Shown one piece after another: positions 1-11,450 of a stretch of 64,000 bases of DNA (position 1 is the stretch's first letter; each line of letters opens with the position of its first letter). The stretch covers positions 8,184,001 to 8,248,000 of the forward strand of contig NW_025408667.1 in NCBI RefSeq assembly GCF_020360975.1, in the 5' to 3' direction. Source of the stretch: Hirsutella rhossiliensis (taxonomy: Eukaryota; Ascomycota; Sordariomycetes; Hypocreales; Ophiocordycipitaceae). The notes under the pieces are model-generated. The model made no database searches and was not told the origin of the DNA. It worked only from the letters and a program-made list of their open reading frames with translations. Position numbers and translations under genes: made by a program.

Positions 1-1346
1 TCAACGCTCATTTTTTGGCCTTGTTCAACGAGAGTCAGGATGGCATCATGAGACGGGGGCCGGCAGGGGACTCGGATCGGTCGACCACGCTGCTGGATAG
101 GTCAAGGATAAGGTCGATCTCTGCTACGTAGCAGATGTCTGATATATGTTGGCACCTGTTGCTCTTATACCTATTTCCTTATGCCCCGGCCAGGGTGCAT
201 GCAAGATACGAGCTACGCTCCGCTACCCTTTCCACGGTCATGCTATCCGTCCCGGCGTCGACGGGTAATCGGCTGGAGCCGGGGTCCTAAACGGGGTATT
301 GCTCCGCCCTGCCCCGTGGAAGACCCTTCCCGTCGTCTGGGCGTGGATAAATTTTCAGGTTGCATTAGGCTTCGATGGAGACTAAATAAAGGGCCACGGC
401 TACCTGTGCCGAGTGAACTCCCTACTACTCGCGTATAAACAGCCTCAAGTCACACTCTCATGTTAATGGCAATGGCGCCTGCAAACCTGACCATGTCAAA
501 GCCCCCCGAAGCCAATTATTTGTTTGGGTGTTTCAATCCCTTCTTGCGCACCGGCAAACCCTCGTTTACTTGGACGGCGGCCAGCAAAGGGTCCACCCAG
601 CTTTATTGGTCTCGAACCAAGAATACCCATCCGGACCACAGCTCGGAATAGGGATGGGACAAGGGCCCTTTTGCATGATGACCTGTCGTCGTTGCTCAAT
701 GGATCCCGTCGATACGAGCAAGTCGGTAATATTATAACCCGATTCGCACAGAGCACTGATTTTGCGCCGTGAAGTGTGGAATATTGTCTTGGCTGTCCTT
801 TCCGAGCATAAACATGACCCGCACCCGATCTTCCCGAATGTGGGTCAACAACTGCAGGGCGAGGATGGCCAGGGACCGCAAGCAGGCTGTTTGGGCCTCG
901 TCTTACAGTTTATTTATAGAACTCGGCCATGATCACAGCATAGTACACGCACACATATCAGCAGTTTTCGTCATTATCAAGACCGAACGCCCGTGCATAT
1001 AGGGAAGGTTGGGAAAGGCTCGGTCACTTCTCCGCAAAAGCCCAGCGAACCAGGATCCAGGAAATGCAATGCAGATAGAAGCAGTTGTTTATTGAATGGA
1101 CATACAGTAAAATATAATCATTCACGTTGATGCAACCTAGGACACGACTTCATTCCATAAGTCATGTTCATCATTCACGTCACCCAGTGAAGGGCTCGGC
1201 ATGGTGGCAATTTGAGAATGAAGCCTTTGATGGAGCATTAGGAACATATATCCAGTCCAACATAAAGTTTTTGAGAAGCTCTCCGCCAGCGAAACCGGCA
1301 AACTGACCGAAAAGAGCCTCTCCCTTGCCTTGTCAGCCTTGGGCAT
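1..1346. other. No gene recognised
   Basis: The open frames here are short, overlap on both strands and show no domain, signal peptide or splice pattern that I can support. The stretch directly before 1,347 would be the 3' flank of the minus-strand HsbA-like gene. Confidence 0.5.
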
Positions 1347-1877
1347 TTAGCACTTGCCCGGCGTAAAGTCGTCCTGGGCCTGCTGCAAAACCTGGGTGAT
1401 CTCTGATGCCTTGCGATGGGCGATATCCTGGGCCGCCTGCGGAATCTTGGATACGAAGGCGGCGACGAGCTGGCTGCTGGACGAAACGATATGGTCGATC
1501 TGAGTCCGCGTCCGGCCGCACTGCCCTGCGGCTTGGACCACCGAGCGTCTGGCCACGAGCTCCTTGGAGAGAATACCCCCGTGGTCCCGCAGGCTTTCAA
1601 CGGCGGGCAACAACTGGAGGGCCTCGGCGAGCTCCAGGTTGGGAGAGCCTTGGACAAGTGTGGTGCCGGAGTTGATGGTGGCAACGAGCGACTCGGCCTT
1701 TGAAATTACGCCTCCCACGTCACCCTTGAAGGCCTTGACGGTGGTGACCAGAGCGTCAATGTCGGCCTGGACCTTGGTCAAAACTCCGGTGACGATCTTG
1801 ATGTCGCGTTCGACGACAGGCCCGGCGAACGCGCCAGCAGCGAGGCATACGAGGGCGAGAGGGGCGGAGTACTTCAT
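1347..1877 (-). CDS. HsbA-like secreted cell-wall protein
   Basis: Single-exon gene of 176 aa. Residues 1-18 form a clean signal peptide (Lys-Tyr, then a hydrophobic Ala/Leu core ending AGAFA). The mature part is an alpha-helical, Ala/Val/Leu-rich domain with one conserved feature of the hydrophobic surface-binding protein A / Mp1 galactomannoprotein family: a start of the type VxRDxxxVxxVLxxVxxDIxxL, followed by regular heptad-like helices. Family members are secreted, bind hydrophobic surfaces or lipids and help fungi adhere to cuticle or recruit cutinases; that role is inferred from the family. Only two Cys remain in the mature protein. The start at 1,877 is the only Met before the signal peptide. 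It is a single gene with no operon-like partner, and the closest neighbour is the MFS gene 2.2 kb away. Confidence 0.8.
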   Translation of the reverse strand: MKYSAPLALVCLAAGAFAGPVVERDIKIVTGVLTKVQADIDALVTTVKAFKGDVGGVISKAESLVATINSGTTLVQGSPNLELAEALQLLPAVESLRDHGGILSKELVARRSVVQAAGQCGRTRTQIDHIVSSSSQLVAAFVSKIPQAAQDIAHRKASEITQVLQQAQDDFTPGKC

Positions 1878-4041
1878 GATTGCTTGCGCGAACCGGTCGG
1901 AGACTCTTCTAAGCCTTTGCAGAAAGAAAGCGGTGGTGCTTGAAACAAGCGGATAGAAAGCTGGTTGCTGTCACTTGAAATGGACAAGGAATCTACCGAA
2001 AGCAGTGAGGAGAGTAGAATTCGGAGAGTCCACGGCCTACAAAGACTCCTTATATAGTTGCTGGACTGTTTAAAAAGCTGTGTTTGCGCCTGGCGTGAGG
2101 CACGAGCCGCCGAGGCTGCAAAATGACATGACTTCGAGCCCGACCAGCTCCAATTTCCAAGTACGGAAGGTGTTGCAGCGTGAAGTCGATAAATCGGTGG
2201 GGCGCGGCGGCCGAGTCTTGACCGTGCCCCAGAATCACGGCAACCCGTGTCAAGGTTGCGGGGAAACACAACTGACAACAACCTGATAAGTGCATGTCAG
2301 GTCAAACAGAGCATTGGCATTGGACGGCCAAGTCATTTATCACACGATGGAAGCTCCGGAGAGGCGGAAATAATAGCAGAGACATGTGATGCCGAGCCAC
2401 CAGCGTGTTCGCAGGCACTCCGTGTAAATCCTACATTGTAGTCTTTGTACTTGGCAGAGAGCGTGTTCGGTATTCGATGCTCCGACGCCGGATCTGCCTC
2501 CAGGCCTTTACAGTCCGCACATGCTTGCTGCTCGGGTTAAGATTCCCCTTCCCTCTGCATATGTTCCTCGTGGTCCTGAGGTAAAGATCCGATTGGGCAA
2601 GGAGTTGTAGAGGTCGGCAGGGCGGCATTGCTTCAGACACGGGACAGTTGCGCAGCGTCATGCAAGCGCCATGCGGATGGAATATATAATCCGCATGCCC
2701 GCTTTCTCCAAAACGGGCGCGGATCGCGAGCTTGACTGCCGACTCCAACACTCGGTGTATGTCATGGTGACACACTAAGATGCAGAGGTCAAGAGCAAGC
2801 CAAGATGCTTGTGGCGCCTTACTCAGTTTGCCGAGAGCAAGAGGAAAGCAAAATTGAGATGAGACAAGAAATTGCCTGTGATCCAGTGGGTGATGTCCAC
2901 GGAATCGATGTGCATGCTGCATTGATCTAGCCTGTTGGAATAGCTCCCCTGGCCACGAGGAAGTATCAACTCCGAGAGGCCTCAAGAAGGCCCGAGTTCA
3001 AAATAACTTCCTCAACATTGTGAGACAGCGTCAAGCCCGCCAAGAGACTATCCGGGGGGTTGCAGGGACTTTCCCGACCTTTATGTCCTATTTCAGCTGC
3101 AGGAAGAGATGGTTCAAACGCGTCTTGTCCTTGAGAGCAGACTGGTAGCCGGAGTGACTTCTTCCTTCACCTCCCAATAGTACTCGCCGGATGGAGTTGG
3201 CAGATTATTGACCAAGTTCAGCCTCTTCAGCAGCAGCTATAGCAACTTGATGGACGAGTCCACCGAAACATACATGTAGTGACTCGGTCAAGTTGTACGC
3301 ATCCGCTACATGCCTCGAGTCGATTGAACCGCGGATTAAAGTGGTGGGGTTGGTTGCAGGCCACGGCAGAAATGCAAGCTGGGTTGATGAACACCAGAAG
3401 AGGCTCCTTATGTGGCCTAGAGTATACTCCTAAACCACTTAGCATGAATCTTTTTTGCCATATACCCAGGACCAAGACTTGGTATAAGCCGTCTACGTTG
3501 AGCCAAATTATTGGATGCGGCTATTTGTCTCGGACAATATGCATCCTTCTTTAGGTTATCGTGTTTCAGCTGACGGTTTAATTATATAGGAACCCGGAGT
3601 TTCTCCTTGTTCTCTTAGCCTCGAATCATATTCATAAATGACTCTAACTTACCAGGCGGCAGTTGTTCGGCAAATACGGAGCTCCACAGCTGGCGGATCA
3701 AGCAGCAAGGCCTCTCACCGTGTTAGCTGTCGTCATCCGGTAACTGATTGCACAAACAGCATGCGAATCGCTCATATTCCCGATGACCAAGGGGCGCTCC
3801 AACTCCCTTGAAGGTAAGTGCTGGTTGAGATATTCACCTAGGCAAGTGAAGACGAGCTTTCTCATCTATGCTCAAGTTTCCGGCTCAAACCGTTTAATGT
3901 CAACCAGTATAAAGATCCCCACGCCCATCTTTCTTGATGCAAACTTTTTGCCCAAACAGGTTGCCCAACCCTCGCTACTCCCCCAGTCATGATCATGATC
4001 CAGCTCTAGACATGCATCGCTGTAAGCAAATAAAAGCAGCA
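1878..4041. other. Gene-poor spacer upstream of HsbA-like gene
   Basis: The first few hundred bases are the promoter side of the HsbA-like gene. An open frame of 184 codons on the minus strand (2,431-2,985) exists but resembles no family I know and has no supporting splice sites, so I do not call it. The rest, up to the 3' end of the MFS gene, shows nothing recognisable. Confidence 0.5.
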
Positions 4042-5678
4042 TTAGGCACCATCATGTCCTCTCCTCGATATCAAGGTCTCTCTGCAGAGAAAGACGAGGG
4101 ACACGACGAGACCCAAGCCGGCAAGCCCAACGCCCGTGTAAAGCGCCCCCTGAAATCCCACAAGCCTGTCTGCGCTGGTGAGTCCGCCGCGGTGAACATG
4201 CGACTCGACGGTGCCGGCAAATCCGACGCCAAGAGCGATGCCATAATTGACGACGGTGTTGACCAAGCTTGCTCCGATGCCTTGGTGCTCCTTTGGCACG
4301 GCGTTTGAGACGATGAGGGTGGCGGCAGGGAAACTCATGTCCATGCCCCAAGGAGTAACGCAAATGGACACAAATATCTGCCCCCAGTACGTCTGGTCAG
4401 CCGGAGCGAAAGCAGTCAGAATGGCACCGACGGTAAAAGCGAGAAGCGCAAGCGTCATGACTGCTGCGGGCTTGACCTGCAGAGGGCCGAGGAGCTTGCC
4501 GGTCACGACGGCAGCCACGGCGCCCGAGACGGTGACGGGACTAAACCAAGCTGTCGTCAGCAGGGGTGAGAGGTGTCGAATGTCCTGCATGATCTGGACC
4601 AGATAGAGGGTCCAGATGCCAAAGGTGGCCCACCCGCAGACGACGGCGGCCAAAACGAAGGCGACCTCGGCGTTGACGGCATCAAACGGCAGCAGGGGCA
4701 TCGGGCTGAGTCTGGCTTCGATGAAGATGAAGGCGGCGAAGAGAAGCATGCCGAGGATCAGGGGAACGAGGACCGTCGCAGTGGCCCAGCCGTCGATGGG
4801 AGCTTGGGTCCAGGCAAAGTTGAAGAGAATGAGGGCGACAACGCCGACGAAAGCACCGGGCAGGTCCAGGACTCGCACCCAAGCCTTGCACCCCTGAGTC
4901 GGGACCGTCTTTCGTGGCAACTGCGGGATGGCAATGCTTGCGGCGACAGCGAGAATGGCAAGCCAAATGGCCATTGCCCAGAGCGCCCACGGCCACCACG
5001 CCAGCGTGAGCAGCGAAGCAAACAGACCGCCACAGACGCCGCCGATGGGGGCGACTGCGCCAAAAAAGGCAAACACCATGGCCTTGCGGTGGCCCGGGGG
5101 GTAGGCAGTGCCGAGGATGGCGAGGGCATTCGGGAGGCAGATGGCGGGCCCAATACCCTGGATGACGCGAGCGAAGACGGCGAGCTTGAAGCTGGAAAAG
5201 ACACTCAGGCCGGCGACGAGAGACCACAGAGAAAACCAGCAGAAGCCGACAATCAGCATGCGCTTGTACCCAAAGACATCGCCGAGCCGGCCCGAGAACA
5301 TGATGAAGGTGCCGACAGTCAAAGAATAGCCGGCGACGAGCCATGCGAGATGCGGCGGGCTGGTGACGTTGAAGGTTTGCCCGATTATGCGCAAGAGGAC
5401 CAGCGTGCCCATGAATGCAGCTTCTGTTGCATCGCATGTCAGGGTACTCATCGAATGTCAGTGGGGGGGAGACGTGGTGAATTGGACTCACGAGTACAAA
5501 ACTGCGCCATGCAAATCACAAAGACGAAGAAGGCCTCCCGGGGCATGGAGAGCGACTCCGAGGCCCAGATGGTCCGAGCACCGGTCGATTGGCGCCGGAG
5601 GTCATGGCCGTCGTCGTGGGCCGGGCCGTTTTGGGTCGATGGTTTTTGCACGATTTTCTCTCGGTCATCGGCCATCAT
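4042..5678 (-). CDS. MFS transporter (14-TM drug:H+ antiporter type)
   Basis: Two exons, 5,678-5,492 and 5,423-4,042, give 522 aa. The junction codon (C|AA) makes Gln and restores the family signature MAQFCTQA at the start of the first helix, which strongly supports the 68 bp GTGAGT..CAG intron. The protein then shows the MFS motif A loop (GRLGDVFGYKR), the motif-C-like GxxxPxxGxxGG segment and about 14 hydrophobic helices, ending at a short charged tail. It resembles the aminotriazole-resistance/DHA family of plasma-membrane efflux carriers; the substrate cannot be read from sequence. The N-terminal 40 residues are charged and cytosolic. It lies far from the biosynthetic cluster and I see no link to it. 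Confidence 0.85.
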
Positions 5679-5710
5679 GAGGCGGACACATGTGGCAGCG
5701 GGAGACAGAA

Positions 5711-5727
5711 GGGGGGGGGGGGGGGGG
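5711..5727 (+). repeat. 17-base G homopolymer
   Basis: An uninterrupted run of 17 G just upstream (in the minus-strand sense) of the MFS start codon at 5,678. Such runs are prone to length change and to assembly error. Confidence 0.9.
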
Positions 5728-6185
5728 TGGTCAAAGGCCCGAGGAGCTCACAGTCGAGCTTCGATGGCGAGGGTTTGTCAAGGAGACATTGGCGCGGACT
5801 AGAAGCGACAGAAGCGACAGAAGAGGACGACACGGGCGACGACACGGGCGACGGCACGGGCGATGAAACGAGCGAGACACGGCAAAGCCAGCTGAGAAGG
5901 CCTGCCTGGTTGGGCGAAAAGATTTGCTGGCTGCTGCGGTGACGGGTGGGAGGGCCGAGATGACGAATGGCCAATTACTAAGCATCAGGCTGCTGCTTGC
6001 AATCATGTTGACGAGAAGGCGCAGCGACCGACGGTTTCCGTCGACGAACGGCGGTTGGCGAGGGCGGTTGGCAAGGTTCTCGATGAAGAAGAGGAGGCGT
6101 TTGAAGCTTGGCCGTCACGTGGCCGCCGGGCGTGTTATTCCGACCGCCGGATATAGGATATAAAAAGGAGGAGTGAAAAAAGAAA

Positions 6186-6240
6186 GGTACAGTACTTGGT
6201 AGGCAGGCAGGTAATTACTTAGGTAGGTAGGTAGGTGGAT
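6186..6240 (+). repeat. TAGG-type microsatellite
   Basis: Imperfect array of TAGG/CAGG tetranucleotides in the 3' flank of the dioxygenase gene. Confidence 0.7.
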
Positions 6241-6314
6241 ACCTAGCCGGGACAATGGTCGCAAATGCCCTTCCCACTGCGCTCGCCACCACCTACCTTT
6301 CTCCTCGGTCCCAG

Positions 6315-6347
6315 CCGTCGCCGCCGCCGCCGCCGCCGCCGCCGCCC
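6315..6347 (+). repeat. CCG trinucleotide array
   Basis: About ten CCG units lie immediately beyond the stop codon (6,350-6,352) of the minus-strand dioxygenase, so they fall in its 3' untranslated region and are not translated in the chosen frame. Confidence 0.8.
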
Positions 6348-6349
6348 TC

Positions 6350-7414
6350 TCAGTACAAGGCGTTCATGCGCATGTCCACATACTCGTCGCAGTTGATGGG
6401 CGCGTACTTCTTGGGCCGACCCGGTCCGAAACACCCCGGCACGCAGTCGATGGTCCGGTCGCCGTCGGCGCAGACAAAGTACGGGATCGAGTATCTCGCC
6501 CGCGTCATCCGCTGCCCGAGGGCTCTGCCTTGGTCCGCCGGCGTGCGCACGCGGTGCAGCGTCGACTTGAGCTCGTCGTTGCTCCATCGCATCAGCAGGT
6601 CGCCAATGTTGACGACGACGGTCCCGTCCATGTACGGCGCCGGGTTGAACCTGCCCTTGTCCGAAATGTCCTCGACCTCGAGCCCGCCCACCTCGTCCTG
6701 GAAGAGCAGCGTCATGGTCCCAAAGTCGGTGTGCGCCCCGATGCACTCGACCTTGCCCTCGCCGAGCAGAGACGCGTCCACCGGCGGGTAGTGCAGGAGC
6801 CGGATCTGGTTGTTCGTCTTGGAGTGGTAGTCCAAAAAGTAGCCCTCGTCCAGGCCCATGCCCACGGCAATGGCCTTCAACAGCTTCACCTCGACGCCGT
6901 AGCAAGCGTCGTAGAAGCGCCCGAAGAACTCCCTGAATCCCGGTACCTCGTGCTCGGGCGGCCAGATGTTGGGCATCCGCGCGTTCTCGTCACTGCCAAT
7001 CTCAAACGACTCTTTGCAGTCGGGCACCTTGCGTGACTCGGAGATGTCCTCGTCGTCAAACATCATTTGCGTCGTCTTCTCCACACCGACGCCCGAGTAG
7101 CCTCGATGGTGCCACCCGTATGGCGGATGGGGGGCCTTGTCCTTGACGCTCTGCGGCAGGGCAAAGAACTTGCGGCTCTGCTGACATTAGAGGCTGCTGT
7201 CGAGTGGGCATCGGGAACGCCATACCCATGCAAATGCTTCGTCGACGACGTCCTGCGGCACGCCGTGATTCTTGACGTAGGCAAACCCAACGTTCTTGAA
7301 GGCGTCGTAGAGCCTTGCCGCCGTCTCCTCTAGCTCCCGAGGACTATCGGATTCGAGGGGCGCCAAGTCGACAATGGGAATGCCCGAGCACCGGGCCGTT
7401 GTCGATGCGGCCAT
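6350..7414 (-). CDS. 2-oxoglutarate/Fe(II)-dependent oxygenase (IPNS-like)
   Basis: Two exons, 7,414-7,226 and 7,180-6,350, joined by a 45 bp GTATGG..CTAAT..CAG intron, give 339 aa, the usual length for fungal isopenicillin-N-synthase-like oxygenases. The N-terminal DIOX_N part starts IPIVDL and contains GFAYVKNHGV. The C-terminal jelly roll has the Fe ligands His-x-Asp in HTDFGTMTLL and the distal His in STLHRV, and the 2-oxoglutarate-binding RxS in RYSIPYF. The enzyme should couple 2-oxoglutarate decarboxylation to hydroxylation or desaturation of a small molecule; the substrate is unknown. I chose the Met at 7,414, just before the conserved domain; an in-frame Met at 7,474 would add 20 residues without homology. 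It is unlikely to belong to the cluster 20 kb away. Confidence 0.85.
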
Positions 7415-8638
7415 GACCAAGGGCGCAATGATGTGTCGAGTACGTTGGAATATCAGGCGAACCGAGCTTGACATCCGAGCCGCGGTGAGGGTTCACGAGC
7501 CCAGTGCAAGATAAGACTCCGAGTCCAAGGCTCAGATGGCAGCTCCGGTCCGTCACGGCGTTGAGTTTCCCCTAGCCTGCGGGAAGATTGAGTCTTTTCC
7601 GCCGTTTATCAACACGTAACCTATGTTATGATATGTTATGAGATGATCTGCCCTTGGGCCGGCCCTCTCGGTTCCCGCCGCGCGAGGTGAAATTGGTTAG
7701 TTGGCAACCCGAGGCGTGGGAGTGGAGCAAGCCACTGCTGGCCTCAAAGTGTTGAGACGGAAGTCAAGGATTGATTGTCCCAGAACCCAAGGGCCGGGCC
7801 TATGTAAAACTGAACCGCATTGGACATGACGCCACCAATCATCTCTTGGACTGCTCGCCAAGTTTCAGCATACAGGTACTTACTATGCATTTTTTTTCCG
7901 CCTCGAGATGCAGACGGTGCTGCAGTGCAGAACATACAGTACGGACGTAAGGGAGCGGCACACGAAGTTTGCCGACGTACATGACGTACATTGGTTCATG
8001 GTAGGTGGCAGAATTCCGATGCCTTCACCCTTGATCGCTGTACCAGATTGATATTACCGGCATGTATCCGTACTGTGTAGGTAGTACTTGGTGTGTACCT
8101 CTACTGATCCATACCGTACCCAAGGTACCTTACCTACAGTGTGTTCACTCGTTTATGTACTCGGGATGAAATACGAATACGCGTACCGGAAACTGCATAG
8201 ATCAGCCGCCAGTCTCCCATGGTGGGAAGACGTCCTTTAATTATCCACGAGGCAAGATTCCTCTTCCCGGCCTTGCCCGTCACCGATCGACTGCTACCTA
8301 GGTATCCGTACTGTACCTGGTCTATGTATTCGTACTCGCGGGACCGAGGCGGGCGCCCGGCAACGTCCCGTGCCTATACTATCTATCCGTACTCTGTACA
8401 GTAAATGCTCCTTACCCCTATAGCACCAATGCCCTGGCACTTGCCTGATCTGTTCAAGGGCGTCGTCATGATCGGCGAACTTGGACCCAAGCCTCGGGCA
8501 CAGTGCGACTGCTGGAGGCGGGGCCCTCGTCTTCAGCCGTCTCGCCCCTCGGGCGCTTTTGCCGAGAATTGGGCTAGAGGGGGCCGAGTGAACTGAATCA
8601 ATGACTCGGACCAGGCACAAGAAAAACTCGGCTGCAGA

Positions 8639-8690
8639 GGAGTCGAGAGGAGTCGAGAGGAGTCGAGAGGAGTCGAGAGGAGTCCAGAGG
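8639..8690 (+). repeat. 10-bp tandem repeat (AGTCGAGAGG)
   Basis: Five head-to-tail copies of AGTCGAGAGG, the last with one substitution (AGTCCAGAGG), run into an A/G-rich tract. There is no gene across it that I can support. Confidence 0.85.
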
Positions 8691-8963
8691 AGGAGGGGGT
8701 GGTCTCTCAGCGTAAATCAAGCTGCCAAGAAACATGTCGGTGCCGGCATTCTCCTGTCGTCACCAAGTTGCTCACCCGGGCCCGGCCTCACGTCTGGCAA
8801 GATGCAGATGGCGCTCAACCTCCGTGTTTGGCACATCCCGGTGTGCCGTCTGAAGATCCAACCAAGGGGATCGGCGCCCTCTAGAGCAACGAACTGTCTG
8901 GCTGTAAAGGGCGCAAGCTACGGATGTGCAGCAGACGTGCGCACACAAAACACTTGCTCAACC

Positions 8964-9583
8964 TCAATCTCGGGTGGGATTTGCCCAGCGGTGGGACTGA
9001 ACCCGCTCGGTCTTCGAATGGATCCAGACTTGACGTCTTCGCTCCTCCCCGTCCTTTGAATCACCGCCATGCAACGCATCAATCATCACTCCACGGCAAT
9101 AGACGATAGCGCGATTCATTCCCGGGTCTCGGTCGCAATGACCGAACCATCCATCTACGTTTCCCCCATGGTCCAGCTCCTCGCAGTCGAATGACTTGCT
9201 TGGCCTTGGGTGGTGATGAAACACGGGAGCCTGCAACAACAGGCGATCTTTGCGGCCGGCCGTGGACAGGTCGATCCCAGCCGTTTGGGAAAGGAGCACA
9301 CCGCGGGTGTTCCTTGCGATCGTCTGCTAGTCATGTCCGTGCTCCGCCTGTGCTTGCGGAACAGAAGGGTAGCTTCCAGAACCCACCCTGGCCATGCGGA
9401 CCGGCAGTCCCGAGGTTGACCACGACGACCGGCATGTTCGACTCTGTGGTCAGCTCCGCCGTCTTCATACTTGCCGCCTGCAAGTCCGTGACGTTTTGCA
9501 ATTTGTGGAATCCCCCGGCGGAGCCAGGTTCCATCTCGGGACCTGGCTGTCATTGAAGCACTCACGAGCTTGCCGTTGCCCAT
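8964..9583 (-). pseudogene. Possible broken or multi-exon gene, unknown
   Basis: Three overlapping minus-strand frames read like parts of one protein (for example MPVVVVNLGTAGPHGQGGFW in one frame and a segment with VFHHHPRPSK in the next). They change frame without clear GT..AG introns of normal length. A 23-32 bp gap after the first codons (MGNGKL) would be needed. I do not recognise a family. It may be a degraded gene, a gene with unusual introns, or chance. Confidence 0.2.
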
Positions 9584-10117
9584 CTCCCACTCCGCGTTAA
9601 GCTGTCAAGGCCCTTCACCTTCGTCATCAAGATTCAAAAGACCAGTCTCCGAGCTTTGGACTTTGCATGCTGGTCCCCATGCATGCCATGGGAGCTTACC
9701 ACCGTGGGTTATAAAACCTGGTCGTCTTCGACAGAGCTGTCCCAGGATTCCCCGAACCCCGACGCTGGCATCGTCATGAAGCAAAACACCAACCCCTTAA
9801 CACAACGTCCCGCATGTCGGCCAACACGATGTAACGAACCGTGTAGCATCCGATCCTCGCTGACGTTTAGCCATCAGACGAAACCCCTAGGCTTGCACAC
9901 AGGCAATCATCTGTGCGGGCAAACTTCCATGTGTGTATATATATGTGTGCGCGTATGCTCACGCCGTGCCTAGATCTCTTCTTGGCAGTGTTCCCTTAAT
10001 CATCTCACCATTCTTTCTCTTTCTCGAGGTCCCAGTGACCCGAGCCCGTGTTCTTTTTTCTTTCTTCGCAAATCTTTCACTCATCTGTGCGGGCACATTT
10101 CTTAAATCTTCTTCATC

Positions 10118-11147
10118 ATGGCCTTCTCTTCAGTTATTGTCGTTGCTCCCTTGATGTTCACCCTGGCTAGATGCCATGGGGTCATCGTCAATGCTCAAGG
10201 AGAAAAGGGATCTCCTCCCAGTGTTGGATTTCAAGGTTGTTAATAATGACTCGTCTGTGTATTGAACCATGGCTGACCTCAACGCTCCCCAGTCGACCCT
10301 TCCATTGCCCGCAACTGCATCACCATCAGCCCTTGCCAGCAAGACACTACCATTATCCGTGATCAGGAAATCAAGACCAATGTCGTCAATCAGTGCGGTC
10401 GCACGCAGCTGACAGGAAACATTGACGTTGGAGAGAACACGGAGAATGCCCTGGCAGCTGGACAGGTCACCCAAGTGCAGTCAGGTAGCAGCCTCCAGGT
10501 GACAATTCACCAGGTCAACGCCGATGGTGCTGGCCCCTACACTTGCGATATGGACCAGTCCGGCAACACCGGCATCGAGTTCACGGTGAGAGCCGGACAT
10601 GGAATTTCAAACGCGGAACTAGGCTGACGTTGTACAAAGAATCTCACAGTCTCAAACAACGTGCCCGGAACCAACGGTTTCTCGCAAGCCAAGGCCGAGG
10701 CATTCGATATCAATGTTCAAATGCCCGACAATTTCAAGTGCGAGGGCGGTGAGTCTCGGCCATCATATCCAAAGACATGCCCCTCGACGCTGAACTTCGC
10801 CAGGATCCACCGGCAACATATGCACCATCCGCTGTCGCAATAACGCTTTGGCTGGACCATTCGGAGGTTGTTTCGCAGTGCAGCAGACCGATACCAAAGG
10901 GGGAAACAACTCGCCCGCACAAATCAGCACAGCAAATAAACTGGAAGACGTACTTGATCAAGTGCAGCAGGACCAAGCTGATTTCGGCACGGCCGTCAAG
11001 GCAAACGAGGTTGCTGGATCCGACGAGGCTGAGCAGAACCGTGCTGCCGTGGAATCCATCCTTGCGAATAAGGTTGTGACCAAAGAGTTTCCTCAGGAGA
11101 CACCAGACGTGAGCAACAACAACAACAATGACAACAACGACAACAGT

Positions 11148-11180
<33 letters not shown>

Positions 11181-11450
11181 AAAAACAACAATAACAACAA
11201 CATCAACAAGGGCCAGGGAGGAGGTGGTGGCGGAGGTGGTGGTGGAAGCCCCGGGCAAGGAGGAGTTCGCGGAGGAGGTGGGGGAAGGGACCAAGGAGGA
11301 AATGGAGGAGGGCAGGCCAACGCACAGAAGAATCAACAGAAAAACCAGGGGAAAAATCAGAAGAAGAACCAGAAGAAGAGCCAGAAGAAAAACCAGAAGA
11401 AGAACCAGAAGAATCAGCAGAGGAGGCAGAGGGAACGGCGGGAGTGGTAA
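10118..11450 (+). CDS. Egh16/Gas1-like secreted protein with Asn/Gly/Lys-rich tail
   Basis: Four exons, 10,118-10,235, 10,293-10,585, 10,640-10,748 and 10,804-11,450, give 388 aa; all junction phases fit. After a signal peptide comes the Egh16-like (gEgh16/Gas1/Mas3) domain: CHGVIVNAQG..KGSPPSVGFQ, the NCxTISPCQQDTTIIRD block, CGRTQL, and the late TGNICTIRCRNNAxAGPFGGC block with paired Cys. These secreted proteins are made during appressorium formation and host entry in plant and insect pathogens. From about residue 240 the protein is not family-like: a poly-Asn tract encoded by AAC repeats, a poly-Gly/Arg stretch, then about ten Lys-Asn-Gln type repeats and a basic end (REW). The tail is strongly cationic and presumably disordered. 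No frame break occurs, so it is read as genuine. Confidence 0.85.
11109..11206 (+). repeat. AAC trinucleotide array inside coding exon
   Basis: Near-perfect AAC repeats with scattered GAC, AGT, AAT and AAA codons encode the poly-Asn tract of the Egh16-like protein. The reverse strand reads as poly-Leu/Val, an artefact. Confidence 0.9.

Larger units (their letters stand above)
5679..6349. other. Spacer with several simple repeats
   Basis: Promoter side of the MFS gene (right end of that gene) and 3' flank of the dioxygenase. It contains a 17-base G run, a degenerate 12-base GACACGGGCGAC repeat (about 5,828-5,870), a TAGG tetranucleotide array and a CCG array. No coding potential is supported. 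Confidence 0.6.
7415..10117. other. Long spacer, mostly without recognisable genes
   Basis: The left part carries many GTAC/GGTACC-rich short motifs but no gene. A 10-base tandem repeat occurs at 8,639-8,690 and a possible broken minus-strand gene at 8,964-9,583 (separate entries). The last 200 bases are CT-rich and contain an alternating TATATATATG tract, as expected for the promoter and 5' leader of the gene starting at 10,118. Confidence 0.5.

Noticed and set aside
2431..2985. 184-codon minus-strand frame
   Set aside because: No recognisable family, no signal peptide, odd composition, and no splice sites linking it to further coding sequence.
4573..5802. 409-codon open frame on the plus strand
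   Set aside because: It lies antisense to the MFS transporter gene, is extremely rich in charged residues and Gly, and has no domain. The minus-strand MFS has clear motifs and a verified intron.
6530..7036. 168-codon plus-strand frame
   Set aside because: Antisense to the 2-oxoglutarate oxygenase, whose Fe and co-substrate ligands are all present on the minus strand.
11109..11206. Noncoding microsatellite
   Set aside because: The AAC array is in frame within exon 4 of a gene whose junctions and upstream domain are sound, so it is coding.
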